From positions 1-7,553 of the forward strand of contig JAOTSL010000150.1 of NCBI GenBank assembly GCA_029864945.1: a stretch of DNA of 7,553 nt. The letters are read 5' to 3'. The notes under the pieces were generated by a model that searched no databases, was not told where the DNA came from, and was given only the letters and a program-made list of their open reading frames with translations. The DNA comes from Gammaproteobacteria bacterium. GTDB lineage: Bacteria > Pseudomonadota > Gammaproteobacteria > S012-40. Both the position numbers and the translations under genes were made by a program. This document shows positions 1-6,325 of the stretch, one piece after another (position 1 is the stretch's first letter; every line of letters begins with the position of its first letter).

Positions 1-853
1 CAGTATCTAATTCTCGATACCAGGTTTTGAATCCATAATGTAAAAACTTTTCCTTTAATATTTCTTTATCTGGAGCATGCATAACCAGATCTTTTGCGTG
101 CAATTCCATTGCTACATCACATTTTATCGTTGCAAGTTTATAAGAAAGAGGTAATAGCTCGAGACTATTCCTCAAATTCTCACCTACTTTACCTTTAAAT
201 TTATCCGCATTTTCAATTATTGACTGCATCGTGCCATATTCTGCTAACCACTTAACCGCAGTTTTTGGCCCCACTTTAGGTACGCCTGGAATGTTATCTG
301 CCGTATCACCTATTAGAGCTAGGTAATCAATGATTTGCTCTGGTGATACTCCAAATTTTTCTTTAACACCCTCAATATCCATTGCTGTATTCGTCATGGT
401 ATTAATTAAGGTGACATGCTCATTAACTAACTGAGCCATATCTTTGTCGCCCGTTGATATGATTGTTTCGATACTTTCTTCAGACGCCTGCGTTGATAAA
501 GTGCCAATTACATCGTCGGCTTCAACGCCAGAGACTACAATTAAAGGGTAACCCATAGCCTCAAGAATTTGGTGTAGCGGCATAATCTGTGCAGCTAGAT
601 CTTCAGGGGTGGGTGGTCTATTCGCTTTGTATTCCGGGTACATTTCATTGCGAAATGTTTTACCTTTTGCATCAAAAACGACAACAATTTTATCGTTAGA
701 ATATGATCTCTTTAGACTTCTCATCATATTAATAACGCCATAAATGGCACCGGTCGGCTCACCCTTATCATTTTTCAGTTCTTTCATGACATGGTAGGCC
801 CGAAATAGATAGGAAGACCCGTCAACTAAAATTAATTTTTGATTATTATTCAT
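1..853 (-). CDS. polA: DNA polymerase I, N-terminal 5' nuclease portion (partial, cut at the left edge)
   Basis: Translating the minus strand from the ATG at 853-851 gives 284 uninterrupted codons that run off the window. The product would remove RNA primers and fill gaps during lagging-strand synthesis and repair in the cytoplasm. Only the 5'-3' exonuclease domain is visible. Its metal-binding acidic residues are in place: D11 in LVDGSSYLFRAY, D61 in VVFDAKGKTFR, E111/D113/D114 in GVEADDVIGT, D136 and D138 in STGDKDMAQ, and D183/D186 in GDTADNIPGV. A helix-hairpin-helix DNA-binding segment follows at about residues 187-200. The match to the E. coli PolA N-terminus, as I remember it, is close and collinear, and the reading frame continues past about residue 270, which argues against the shorter ExoIX/Xni nuclease of about 250 residues. 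No good Shine-Dalgarno lies before the ATG. The proofreading and polymerase domains are outside the window, so I cannot say whether the gene is intact. Confidence 0.95.
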   Translation of the reverse strand, partial: MNNNQKLILVDGSSYLFRAYHVMKELKNDKGEPTGAIYGVINMMRSLKRSYSNDKIVVVFDAKGKTFRNEMYPEYKANRPPTPEDLAAQIMPLHQILEAMGYPLIVVSGVEADDVIGTLSTQASEESIETIISTGDKDMAQLVNEHVTLINTMTNTAMDIEGVKEKFGVSPEQIIDYLALIGDTADNIPGVPKVGPKTAVKWLAEYGTMQSIIENADKFKGKVGENLRNSLELLPLSYKLATIKCDVAMELHAKDLVMHAPDKEILKEKFLHYGFKTWYRELDT

Positions 854-882
854 AATGTTTTAGATACTTGTAATTTGGCTGG

Positions 883-891
883 AATATAACA
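883..891 (-). promoter_or_regulatory. candidate extended -10 promoter for polA
   Basis: Read on the minus strand this is TGT followed by TATATT, an extended -10 element with five of six matches to TATAAT. Transcription would begin near 876, leaving a leader of about 22 nt before the polA ATG. There is no recognisable -35 hexamer at the usual distance, so the call rests on the extended -10 alone. Confidence 0.35.
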
Positions 892-973
892 ACGTAAAAT
901 ACTCATCTTTTTACCCCATGTACCGTTTATTGTCATGGTCGTGTAATTTACGTACTAAAATAAGGATTATTAA

Positions 974-1699
974 ATGACTGAAAAACACAAAATCCCACAC
1001 CCTAGCCTTAGCCCAATTAATGACTCTATGCTGACGCGTGAATCATGGAAAATTTTTCAGATCATGGCTGAGTTTGTTGAAGGGTTTGAACGATTGGCGC
1101 GAATTCGTCCTTCCGTCAGTATTTTTGGTTCCGCTCGAACCCCTGTTGACCACCCGTATTATAAACTAACCGAAGAGATTGCCAGAGAATTATCTGACGC
1201 TGGTTTTAGTGTTGTTACTGGCGGTGGCCCAGGAATAATGGAAGCAGGAAACAAAGGTGCATTTGAGGGAAAGTCACCCAGCATAGGGCTTAATATACAG
1301 CTACCACATGAACAAGGGGGCAACGGCTTTCAAGACATCTCTCTCAGCTTTCGTCACTTTTTTTCCCGTAAGGTTATGTTTGTAAAATACGCTTCAGCTT
1401 ATGTTGTGATGCCGGGCGGATTTGGAACACTAGACGAGCTTGCAGAGATTCTAACATTAGTTCAAACAAATAAGACCCGTAAGATCCCAATCATTCTTGT
1501 GCATAAACCATTCTGGGAAGGCTTGCTCAACTGGTTTGAGAATACTCTGGTACCAGAAAACGTCATTAGTGCTGAGGATATGAACCTGATGCAACTCATA
1601 GATTCGCCCAAGGAAATAACTGCGGCCATTTTTAATCATTACGAAAAAATGGGATTTGAGCCTACACCAGAGGAAAAAGAATCAATGCTCGATTTATAG
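974..1699 (+). CDS. TIGR00730/LOG family Rossmann-fold protein, putative nucleotide 5'-monophosphate phosphoribohydrolase
   Basis: A 241-residue cytoplasmic protein of the LOG (lysine decarboxylase-like) family. Members characterised elsewhere cleave the N-glycosidic bond of nucleoside 5'-monophosphates, or activate cytokinin nucleotides in plants and some bacteria; despite old names they are not lysine decarboxylases. Diagnostic motifs are all present: FGSAR at 51-55, GGGPGIMEAGNKGA at 83-96, an Arg-Lys pair at 132-133, and PGGFGTLDE at 147-155, the nucleotide-binding and catalytic signature. A helical N-terminal extension of about 45 residues precedes the Rossmann core, and a charged tail ends in EEKESMLDL. 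The start is fixed by AAGGA at 962-966, seven nt before the ATG. The gene is divergent from polA and is followed after 48 nt by the DUF2782 gene on the same strand, with no terminator hairpin between them. It is much shorter than E. coli PpnN (about 450 residues), so substrate cannot be transferred from that enzyme. Family assignment is firm; the substrate is unknown. Confidence 0.9.
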   Translation: MTEKHKIPHPSLSPINDSMLTRESWKIFQIMAEFVEGFERLARIRPSVSIFGSARTPVDHPYYKLTEEIARELSDAGFSVVTGGGPGIMEAGNKGAFEGKSPSIGLNIQLPHEQGGNGFQDISLSFRHFFSRKVMFVKYASAYVVMPGGFGTLDELAEILTLVQTNKTRKIPIILVHKPFWEGLLNWFENTLVPENVISAEDMNLMQLIDSPKEITAAIFNHYEKMGFEPTPEEKESMLDL

Positions 1700-1741
1700 G
1701 TTATTCATCAAATAGCATAATATAGAAATGCGTCATATAAT
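1693..1741 (+). promoter_or_regulatory. candidate promoter(s) for the DUF2782 gene
   Basis: Two overlapping possibilities are visible. One has TTTATA at 1693-1698 and CATAAT at 1716-1721 with a 17-nt spacer, giving a start near 1728 and a leader of about 20 nt. The other is a perfect TATAAT at 1736-1741 without a good -35; a start about 7 nt further on would coincide with the ATG at 1748, giving a leaderless mRNA. The region is AT-rich, so chance matches are likely, and read-through from the upstream gene is also possible. Confidence 0.35.
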
Positions 1742-1747
1742 GAGAGT

Positions 1748-2044
1748 ATGAAGAAATTATCAAACACACTAATTATTTCCGTGCTTTCACTATTTATGGT
1801 GTCTGCTCCTGTTATTGCCGAGGAAGACCAAACTTCCGGCCCCGACATTCGAATTTTGTCTGACAAACATTCGTCAATCGCGGAGTATCGCTCTAATGGG
1901 CGTTTATATATGATTAAAGTAACACCGAAAAAAGGTCCGCCATACTATTTGGTTGATGCGGATGGAGATGGAAATATGGAAACAAGAAGAAACGATTTAA
2001 GCCCCAACTTGCTTATTCCTTCTTGGGTTTTGTTCAGTTGGTAG
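1748..2044 (+). CDS. DUF2782 family exported small protein
   Basis: A 98-residue protein with a clear Sec signal peptide: KK at the N-terminus, a hydrophobic core at about 9-20, and probable cleavage after VIA at 24. The mature protein of about 74 residues would be periplasmic. The rest fits the DUF2782 family, as I remember it: a segment around RLYMIKVTP (52-60), then GPPYYLVDADGDG (63-75), and an ending LLIPSWVLFSW (88-98). The DADGDG stretch looks like the start of a calcium loop but residue 12 is Arg, not Glu, so calcium binding is doubtful. No function is established for the family. In Pseudomonas I recall the homologue next to polA and before thrB; here a LOG-family gene lies between it and polA. 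There is only a poor Shine-Dalgarno (GAGAG at 1742-1746, one nt from the ATG). Transcription probably ends at the hairpin at 2092-2119. Confidence 0.85.
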   Translation: MKKLSNTLIISVLSLFMVSAPVIAEEDQTSGPDIRILSDKHSSIAEYRSNGRLYMIKVTPKKGPPYYLVDADGDGNMETRRNDLSPNLLIPSWVLFSW

Positions 2045-2091
2045 AATTTAGCACTTAAACCCAACCATTATAATCAACAAAAACAAGCAAT

Positions 2092-2119
2092 AAAAAAGTC
2101 GACCGAAGTCGACTTTTTT
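2092..2119. terminator. bidirectional rho-independent terminator
   Basis: A perfect 12-bp inverted repeat, AAAAAAGTCGAC and GTCGACTTTTTT, encloses the tetraloop CGAA (2104-2107). The T-run follows the GC core in either direction, so it can end the DUF2782 transcript on the plus strand and the cytochrome transcript on the minus strand. It lies between the two convergent genes. Confidence 0.9.
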
Positions 2120-2122
2120 ATT

Positions 2123-2159
2123 TTTGAGCCTTTATTTAAAACTATAATAAAGACTCAAA
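2123..2159. repeat. second inverted repeat beside the convergent terminator
   Basis: The left arm 2123-2136 (TTTGAGCCTTTATT) pairs with 2146-2159 (AATAAAGACTCAAA) with a single C-A mismatch and a 9-nt loop. It is AT-rich and has no T-run directly after the stem in either direction, so it is not a classical terminator by itself. It could protect the 3' end of the cytochrome mRNA or support the neighbouring terminator. Confidence 0.5.
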
Positions 2160-2192
2160 CCACTTTCGTGATTTTCTTAACAACGCGGTTGA

Positions 2193-2531
2193 TTAACCAG
2201 AGATGCCAAGAATGAAAGTTACTAACTCTTCAATGTTAGCATCGCTTACGCGAGGTGAGTAAGGAGGCATTGGAACGCCTTTAGTAACTTCAGTCCAGTT
2301 TCCTTTACCACCCTTTTTAACTTTAGCAACCAATGCTGCTTTAGCACCTGCATCGCCTTTGTAACGTGTAGAAACAGCAGCCCAACCTGGTCCGACAACT
2401 TTTTTGTCAATTGCGTGACAAGCAGTACAACCGCTTTTCTTAGCAATTGGTGGCATATCAGTTGCGTTAGACGCAGTTGAGATACCCATAGCAAGTAATG
2501 CAGCAGCTGGTAATAATACTAATTTTTTCAT
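2193..2531 (-). CDS. periplasmic class I cytochrome c, c551/c552-like
   Basis: A 112-residue precursor with a Sec signal peptide (KKLVLLPAAALLAMG core, probable cleavage near residue 23) and a mature protein of about 89 residues. The haem-attachment motif CTACH is at 35-39, with H39 as the proximal ligand, and M88 in VPMPPYSPRVSD is the expected distal ligand. The order of elements (KKSGCTACHAID, VGPGW, the Lys-rich KVKKGGKGNW and the PMPP loop) matches the c551/c8 group of small electron carriers, which pass electrons between the bc1 complex and terminal oxidases or nitrite reductase. Compared with c551 as I recall it, a few extra residues (TEVTKG, 80-85) precede the Met loop. The start is fixed by a strong GGGAGGA Shine-Dalgarno at 2546-2540, 8 nt from the ATG. 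The gene stands alone and converges on DUF2782. The physiological partner cannot be told from the window. Confidence 0.93.
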   Translation of the reverse strand: MKKLVLLPAAALLAMGISTASNATDMPPIAKKSGCTACHAIDKKVVGPGWAAVSTRYKGDAGAKAALVAKVKKGGKGNWTEVTKGVPMPPYSPRVSDANIEELVTFILGISG

Positions 2532-2613
2532 TGTGTAAATCCTCCCTAGGAATTATTTAAAACAAAGTCCGCATCCTCCACCTTCAAAGTTAAAAAACTA
2601 TTAAAGGAAAATC

Positions 2614-2853
2614 ATGCAAACCAACCGTTTTTGGTTAAGAACAGATTCCAGACCAAATGGATTGGCCTTTTATGCCACGGAGGATAATTTATGTCAAGGT
2701 TATTGGGGCAAATCAGTTGAATTTATTCAGCGAATGTTCAGGGTTGGCTATTACCGTAAATCCGATAATAAAGCTAATCTATTGTTATTTAATAGAAATA
2801 ATAGAAAGCAACATGTACTTAGCGTTTTATGCGAATTTGACTCCGCGGACTAA
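2614..2853 (+). CDS. possible small hypothetical protein (79 aa), doubtful
   Basis: An open frame of 79 codons, divergent from the cytochrome gene, with AAAGGA at 2603-2608 five nt before the ATG. I do not recognise the product. It is rich in aromatic and basic residues with two cysteines (in DNLCQGYWG and VLCEFDSAD), and has no signal peptide, membrane segment or known motif. Arguments for a real gene are the ribosome binding site, its position in an otherwise empty 479-bp gap, and the lack of a better gene on either strand. Arguments against are the short length, no family resemblance, a second overlapping open frame of similar length (2657-2881), and AT-rich codon use that could arise by chance. 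A 6-bp hairpin (AACCAA 2619-2624 with TTGGTT 2631-2636) sits just after the start codon. Confidence 0.3.
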   Translation: MQTNRFWLRTDSRPNGLAFYATEDNLCQGYWGKSVEFIQRMFRVGYYRKSDNKANLLLFNRNNRKQHVLSVLCEFDSAD

Positions 2854-2947
2854 AACAAAGAGCTATATAAGTAAGAAATAAATTAATAACATAATGAAAT
2901 ACTATGCGGGTTATGAAATACCTAAAGCTATATTGCCGTTTTTATCT
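2854..2947. other. AT-rich spacer, no feature seen
   Basis: With the doubtful ORF before it, this belongs to a 479-bp gap (2532-3010) between the cytochrome start and the lipoprotein stop. I see no RNA gene, promoter or supported ORF here. A 9-bp direct repeat ATGAAATAC at 2894-2902 and 2913-2921 is the only regularity. Confidence 0.5.
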
Positions 2948-2983
2948 AAAAAAAACCGCAGCAAAAATTAATCAACTGCGGTT
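2948..2983 (-). terminator. rho-independent terminator of the TraF_2-lipoprotein operon
   Basis: Read on the minus strand, AACCGCAG (2983-2976) pairs with CTGCGGTT (2961-2954) across a 14-nt loop, and the second arm runs into eight T residues (2955-2948). It lies 27 nt past the lipoprotein stop codon, the expected place for the end of this operon. Confidence 0.88.
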
Positions 2984-3010
2984 CTTTCGATATTAGATAC
3001 AAACTTTAAA

Positions 3011-4663
3011 CTAAGGAGTAGCTGCCCCTGGCGCCCAAACCACTTGCTCTCCACCTAAATCAAAATAGTAACCCGTACCATCTTCATTTGGCTTAACAAT
3101 AACCGGCTCATACACTCCAGCTGTAACTTCTATATTCATTAACATAGAGTAATCATCAATTTTTTCCCATGTACCCTCCAGAGCCAGAGGTTCCTGGGCG
3201 CCAGTAGCATCAGTTTTAGCGTAGTCACCAGTCAAAAAAGTAGCATCAATACTAAGTGAACCAGAAGTGTCTGTACCTCCACCGCCAAAATCAATATTTA
3301 CAGCGTCGCCACCAGAATCAAGATCGAGAGCATTACCGCCAAAACCTTCAGTATTGGTTCCCGTTAAACCAGAGCTACTGCCCAAAAGCTGACTAAAGCT
3401 TTGCCGCCCTGCAAAATTAGCAACTGTTGCATCGAGCAAACTAGGATCTGTTGCTGTCGCTATTCTCTTCTTCAAACTTGCCATATCCACTGCTGGGTTT
3501 CTTAAATTAGTAAGGTAAGCGGCATCACTAGCCAAGGAAACTGCCTTACTAATTGCTGCGGCTGAGTCACCGTTTCGAGTTAGCGAAACAACAGCATCAA
3601 TAGCACGGATACGAGAAATTACATCATCACTTAGCGCAGCAGAGTCAAGAGTAACCGTTGCACCAAAAACAACCTCAACTGTATTAGAAATATTTAAAAC
3701 TTTATCTCTTATTGCTGTAATCGCAGCAGAATCTAAAGTCGTAGGTATAACAAACGCATCGGTTGGGCTCACCAACGTATCAGTATTAATATCATGAGGT
3801 AAACGAGCGTTATAGTCTTCAATTACACCATTCATATTAACAATGGCCTGGTTAATAACTGCATCCATTTTGGTTGCATCCGTTAATATACTGCTTAACG
3901 TATTGGTTGCGGATACTTGTGAAACGATTGCCCGATAAACATATAAAGACCCATCAGTTGGAATATTTTCTTCTACTCCGAAAAACCCAGTAGCGGTACT
4001 TTGGGTTTGGTCATAATATGGATCAAGCAAATCAGCTACAACATCAGCCACTTTATGTGCCTTTAACGCTATATTTAATAATTTACGCCGATCATCTGCT
4101 ATCAACGTATTCGTATAATCTAGGAAATCGGTTGCTGCAACATCAGTAATGCCTTCATCTGATAAAAACTGCGTTTGTTCTGCCGTATTCATTTCGGATA
4201 ACAAACCAGACACTGGAGTCGCGACTATTGGTATATTCACGTCCGCTGAAGATACATTCGCCCTAATTGAAATAGTGCCCGTAAATGGTTCAACCGTCGC
4301 AAGATCATAACCTTTTGTCATGCGCAGCATTACTTCACTGTAACCCGAAGGTGCTTTCAAACAATGTATAAACTTAGAGTCTGTCTCTGGCAGCTCACAG
4401 TAATTTACATCTGTAATCGGGTTAAATGTGAAATAACCTTTGGTGTCGGTTAAAGCCCGTTTTTCCCACGCATCCAACATATTATTTTCGTTCACATCAA
4501 CATAAACAATTGCGCCGGCCAAGTATCCATCGACAACAACACCGCTCATAGGTTTTGAACTTGAATTACCAAGTCCATCATCCTGAGGGGTAATACCACA
4601 TCCTGTCATAGCGAGTATTACCGCGCTAATTGAGATTGCGTATAGATTTTTTCTGAAAGTCAT
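3011..4663 (-). CDS. large outer-envelope lipoprotein with an EF-hand-like N-terminal module
   Basis: A 550-residue protein with a lipoprotein signal peptide: basic N-terminus (TFRK), hydrophobic core, and lipobox MTGC with the acylated cysteine at C22. Residue +2 is Gly, not Asp, which favours transport to the outer membrane. A Ser/Asp linker leads to a module at about 40-80 (SGVVVDGYLAGAIVYVD, then an EF-hand-like loop, then TDTKGYFTF), as found in many secreted gammaproteobacterial proteins. The loop D56-N58-N60-D64-E67 fits a canonical 12-residue calcium site. C89 and C101 could form a disulfide. Residues about 150-425 look mostly helical and Ala/Asp/Ser-rich, with two similar stretches starting LDSAA (310 and 339). 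A Gly/Asp-rich stretch (about 437-468) precedes a C-terminal part containing GTWEKIDDYSML (497-508) and GYYFDLGGEQ (531-540). AGGGGA at 4675-4670, six nt from the ATG, is a good Shine-Dalgarno. It lies 18 nt after the TraF_2 gene, so co-transcription is very likely. The function is unknown. Confidence 0.85.
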   Translation of the reverse strand: MTFRKNLYAISISAVILAMTGCGITPQDDGLGNSSSKPMSGVVVDGYLAGAIVYVDVNENNMLDAWEKRALTDTKGYFTFNPITDVNYCELPETDSKFIHCLKAPSGYSEVMLRMTKGYDLATVEPFTGTISIRANVSSADVNIPIVATPVSGLLSEMNTAEQTQFLSDEGITDVAATDFLDYTNTLIADDRRKLLNIALKAHKVADVVADLLDPYYDQTQSTATGFFGVEENIPTDGSLYVYRAIVSQVSATNTLSSILTDATKMDAVINQAIVNMNGVIEDYNARLPHDINTDTLVSPTDAFVIPTTLDSAAITAIRDKVLNISNTVEVVFGATVTLDSAALSDDVISRIRAIDAVVSLTRNGDSAAAISKAVSLASDAAYLTNLRNPAVDMASLKKRIATATDPSLLDATVANFAGRQSFSQLLGSSSGLTGTNTEGFGGNALDLDSGGDAVNIDFGGGGTDTSGSLSIDATFLTGDYAKTDATGAQEPLALEGTWEKIDDYSMLMNIEVTAGVYEPVIVKPNEDGTGYYFDLGGEQVVWAPGAATP

Positions 4664-4681
4664 AATGTTTCCCCTACCGGA

Positions 4682-6004
4682 TTAGAACAATAAATCAAGG
4701 CCAAGATTAACTTGAGCCAAGCGTGGTTGTGGCGCACCATCTACATCGATGGACTCCAGTCCGTAAGCTAAATCTAGATGAAGCATCTTAAATAACGTAA
4801 AACCGGCTGTTGCCGCGCTTAATGCACTACCAGCTAGGTTTTTACGATAGCCCACTCGTACACCGGGGATTATCAAGTTACTTGTTGCATAAGCTGCACT
4901 TACTGTCATCCACTGCACTTCGTTTGCGACAGTGTCATGCACTGGAGATGTATCTGCTGCAAAATTTAATACCAGGTTACGGCTTGAGTTGAAGTAAGCA
5001 GCTTCTACTGACACCTGCGCATCCATCACATATGTTTCTTGCGTATCAATTTCGTTAGCATATGATTTTGCTATGTAGCAACTATCTTGAGACGGACCTG
5101 TTTTTGTTTCGCAGTCGACACCAATCGTATCGTAATTAAAGCTTGGGGAGTTCACGTTTTTAAACGTTGCACCAACTCGATAATTTGGTGCAACCCACAT
5201 TAGTCCCAGATCTATACCGACGCCAGTTTCTGGTTGAAAATCGTCTTGCACCTCGGATACTTTATCGTTAATGGCCGCATCAGCACCGTCCATCTGAGAT
5301 AGCCCGACTAATGCTTTAGTCAATCCAACCATATAATATTTTGCACGTAATCCAGCATACAAGTTGCCATTTCCGTATTCAAAAACCGGTCGACTATATC
5401 CAAATGACGATTCTGATACCGCACCCAATTTAATGTAAGCGGCACTATTAGTTTGCAGCTGATTTGCACCTTGAGCTAGCGGGTTGTATTCAATGGGGCT
5501 ATCTAGTATTGCCAGCTTTGCCTGAATACCCATATTTGAATCAAACACCACACTCCCGCCTAAAACGTCGGCAGAACTCCATACAATTGGAAAAAACGGT
5601 ACATGAAACCCCACATTTAACCCCAGATAACCACTTGCTCCCGCATTTTCCAAAAATGAGTCAAATTTAGTCTTTATTCCATTAATATCGTCAATGGTGG
5701 GGTCTGCTGTCTCAAATTTTTGCAACTCGGCAGATAACGCATCAATATCTTTCGCCATATCGTCCACTGGGCCCACTTCTAACCCGACTCCAAAAGAACT
5801 AATAGGTAAGGCCATACCAAAGTTCCAACTGGACATACCAAGGCTACTAGCACCCACAGCTGGGTTATTGGTATACGCTAACAGACTTTGATGATTACCG
5901 GCTTCACCATATGTGAGATTTTCTCCGGATGGTAAAAATACAGGCCCAGCTGCAGCAGAGAGGCTTATACCTAATAGTGCGAGTGTCAAGAGCGATCGCT
6001 TCAT
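4682..6004 (-). CDS. TraF_2-type ('conjugal transfer protein TraF' family) outer-membrane beta-barrel protein
   Basis: A 440-residue protein with a Sec signal peptide (KRSLLTLALLGISLSAAAG, probable cleavage near residue 19). The mature start GPVFLPSGENLTYGEAGN, then LAYTNNPAVG, is typical of the TraF_2 group, which is often named for the F-plasmid protein but is common on chromosomes away from any transfer locus. Alternating strands such as NLYAGLRAKYYMVGL, GIDLGLMWVAPNYRVGATF and AYATSNLIIPGVRVGYRKN, and the ending QVNLGLDLLF with a terminal Phe, indicate an outer-membrane beta-barrel recognised by the BAM complex. A helical, charged segment (about 81-120) interrupts the barrel. C298 and C309 may form a disulfide in an extracellular loop. 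I set the start at the ATG at 6004-6002; an in-frame ATG at 6088 lacks a ribosome binding site and would bury the signal peptide. No conjugation genes are nearby, so a role in DNA transfer is not supported. The function is unknown. Confidence 0.85.
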   Translation of the reverse strand: MKRSLLTLALLGISLSAAAGPVFLPSGENLTYGEAGNHQSLLAYTNNPAVGASSLGMSSWNFGMALPISSFGVGLEVGPVDDMAKDIDALSAELQKFETADPTIDDINGIKTKFDSFLENAGASGYLGLNVGFHVPFFPIVWSSADVLGGSVVFDSNMGIQAKLAILDSPIEYNPLAQGANQLQTNSAAYIKLGAVSESSFGYSRPVFEYGNGNLYAGLRAKYYMVGLTKALVGLSQMDGADAAINDKVSEVQDDFQPETGVGIDLGLMWVAPNYRVGATFKNVNSPSFNYDTIGVDCETKTGPSQDSCYIAKSYANEIDTQETYVMDAQVSVEAAYFNSSRNLVLNFAADTSPVHDTVANEVQWMTVSAAYATSNLIIPGVRVGYRKNLAGSALSAATAGFTLFKMLHLDLAYGLESIDVDGAPQPRLAQVNLGLDLLF

Positions 6005-6011
6005 AGTTTTT

Positions 6012-6016
6012 TCCTT
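6012..6016 (-). promoter_or_regulatory. ribosome binding site that decides the TraF_2 start
   Basis: Read on the minus strand this is AAGGA, seven nt before the ATG at 6004-6002. It supports the shorter start, whose product begins with a proper signal peptide, over the ATG 84 nt upstream. Confidence 0.85.
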
Positions 6017-6266
6017 TTTAACAACACGCCCATATCGTTCTAGCCTCAGACATAAAGACGAAAACGAAACTCGGTGTGATAGGTTCAATTTTTACTTCTT
6101 CCTTCAAAATCGACCATGGCGATAGAACCTTGAGGAGCAATCTCACATCATTGAGCGTATATCCTAGATCTGAGAACATGGTCACAATTCATATGCGGGG
6201 AGCCCCAAAATCCCGGAAATTAGTAAATGCAATGAAAACAACCAGATAAGGTGAGTTTTAGGTGTG
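6017..6266. other. divergent intergenic region, mostly unassigned
   Basis: Between the TraF_2 start (6004) and the zinc-ribbon start (6326) lie 321 bp. The TraF_2 operon promoter must be here, but on the minus strand I find only TTGAAC-like and TATCAC-like fragments without proper spacing. A GGGG-AG-CCCC mini-palindrome is at 6197-6206. Open frames on either strand look like chance extensions. No RNA gene or riboswitch is recognisable. Confidence 0.5.
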
Positions 6267-6295
6267 ATGAAATAGCTAAAAAAATGAGTTAGAAT
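6267..6295 (+). promoter_or_regulatory. candidate sigma70-like promoter for the zinc-ribbon/kinase operon
   Basis: ATGAAA at 6267-6272 (four of six -35 matches) and TAGAAT at 6290-6295 (five of six -10 matches) are separated by 17 nt. Transcription would start near 6302, about 24 nt before the ATG, which leaves room for the GAGG ribosome binding site at 6316-6319. Confidence 0.4.
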
Positions 6296-6325
6296 AACCA
6301 AAATAATCATAACACGAGGTTTTTC

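Noticed and set aside
930..958. TTGTCA / TACTAA as a promoter for the LOG-family gene
   Set aside because: The -35 is good and the spacing is 17 nt, but the -10 matches only three of six and the start point would fall after the Shine-Dalgarno AAGGA that the gene evidently uses.
2187..2198. GGTT-GATT-AACC hairpin at the cytochrome stop codon
   Set aside because: A 4-bp stem inside the coding end is expected by chance, and the strong terminator lies just beyond it.
2657..2881. 74-codon plus-strand frame overlapping the 79-codon frame
   Set aside because: It has no clear ribosome binding site and its hydrophobic composition is what AT-rich chance frames give; the 2614 start is the better of two weak candidates.
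2894..2971. 25-codon frame and the 9-bp ATGAAATAC direct repeat
   Set aside because: No ribosome binding site, the frame runs into the operon terminator stem, and two copies of a short AT-rich repeat are not significant.
4682..6004. Part of a conjugation system because of the TraF name
   Set aside because: No relaxase, pilus, mating-pair or coupling-protein gene is present, and the TraF_2 group is widespread on chromosomes outside transfer loci.
6005..6088. N-terminal extension of the TraF_2 frame to an ATG at 6088
   Set aside because: It would add 28 residues before a good signal peptide and has no ribosome binding site; the ATG at 6004 has AAGGA seven nt upstream.
6197..6206. GGGG-AG-CCCC palindrome as a terminator or operator
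   Set aside because: The stem is only 4 bp with a 2-nt loop, and there is no T-run; it is too small to support a call.
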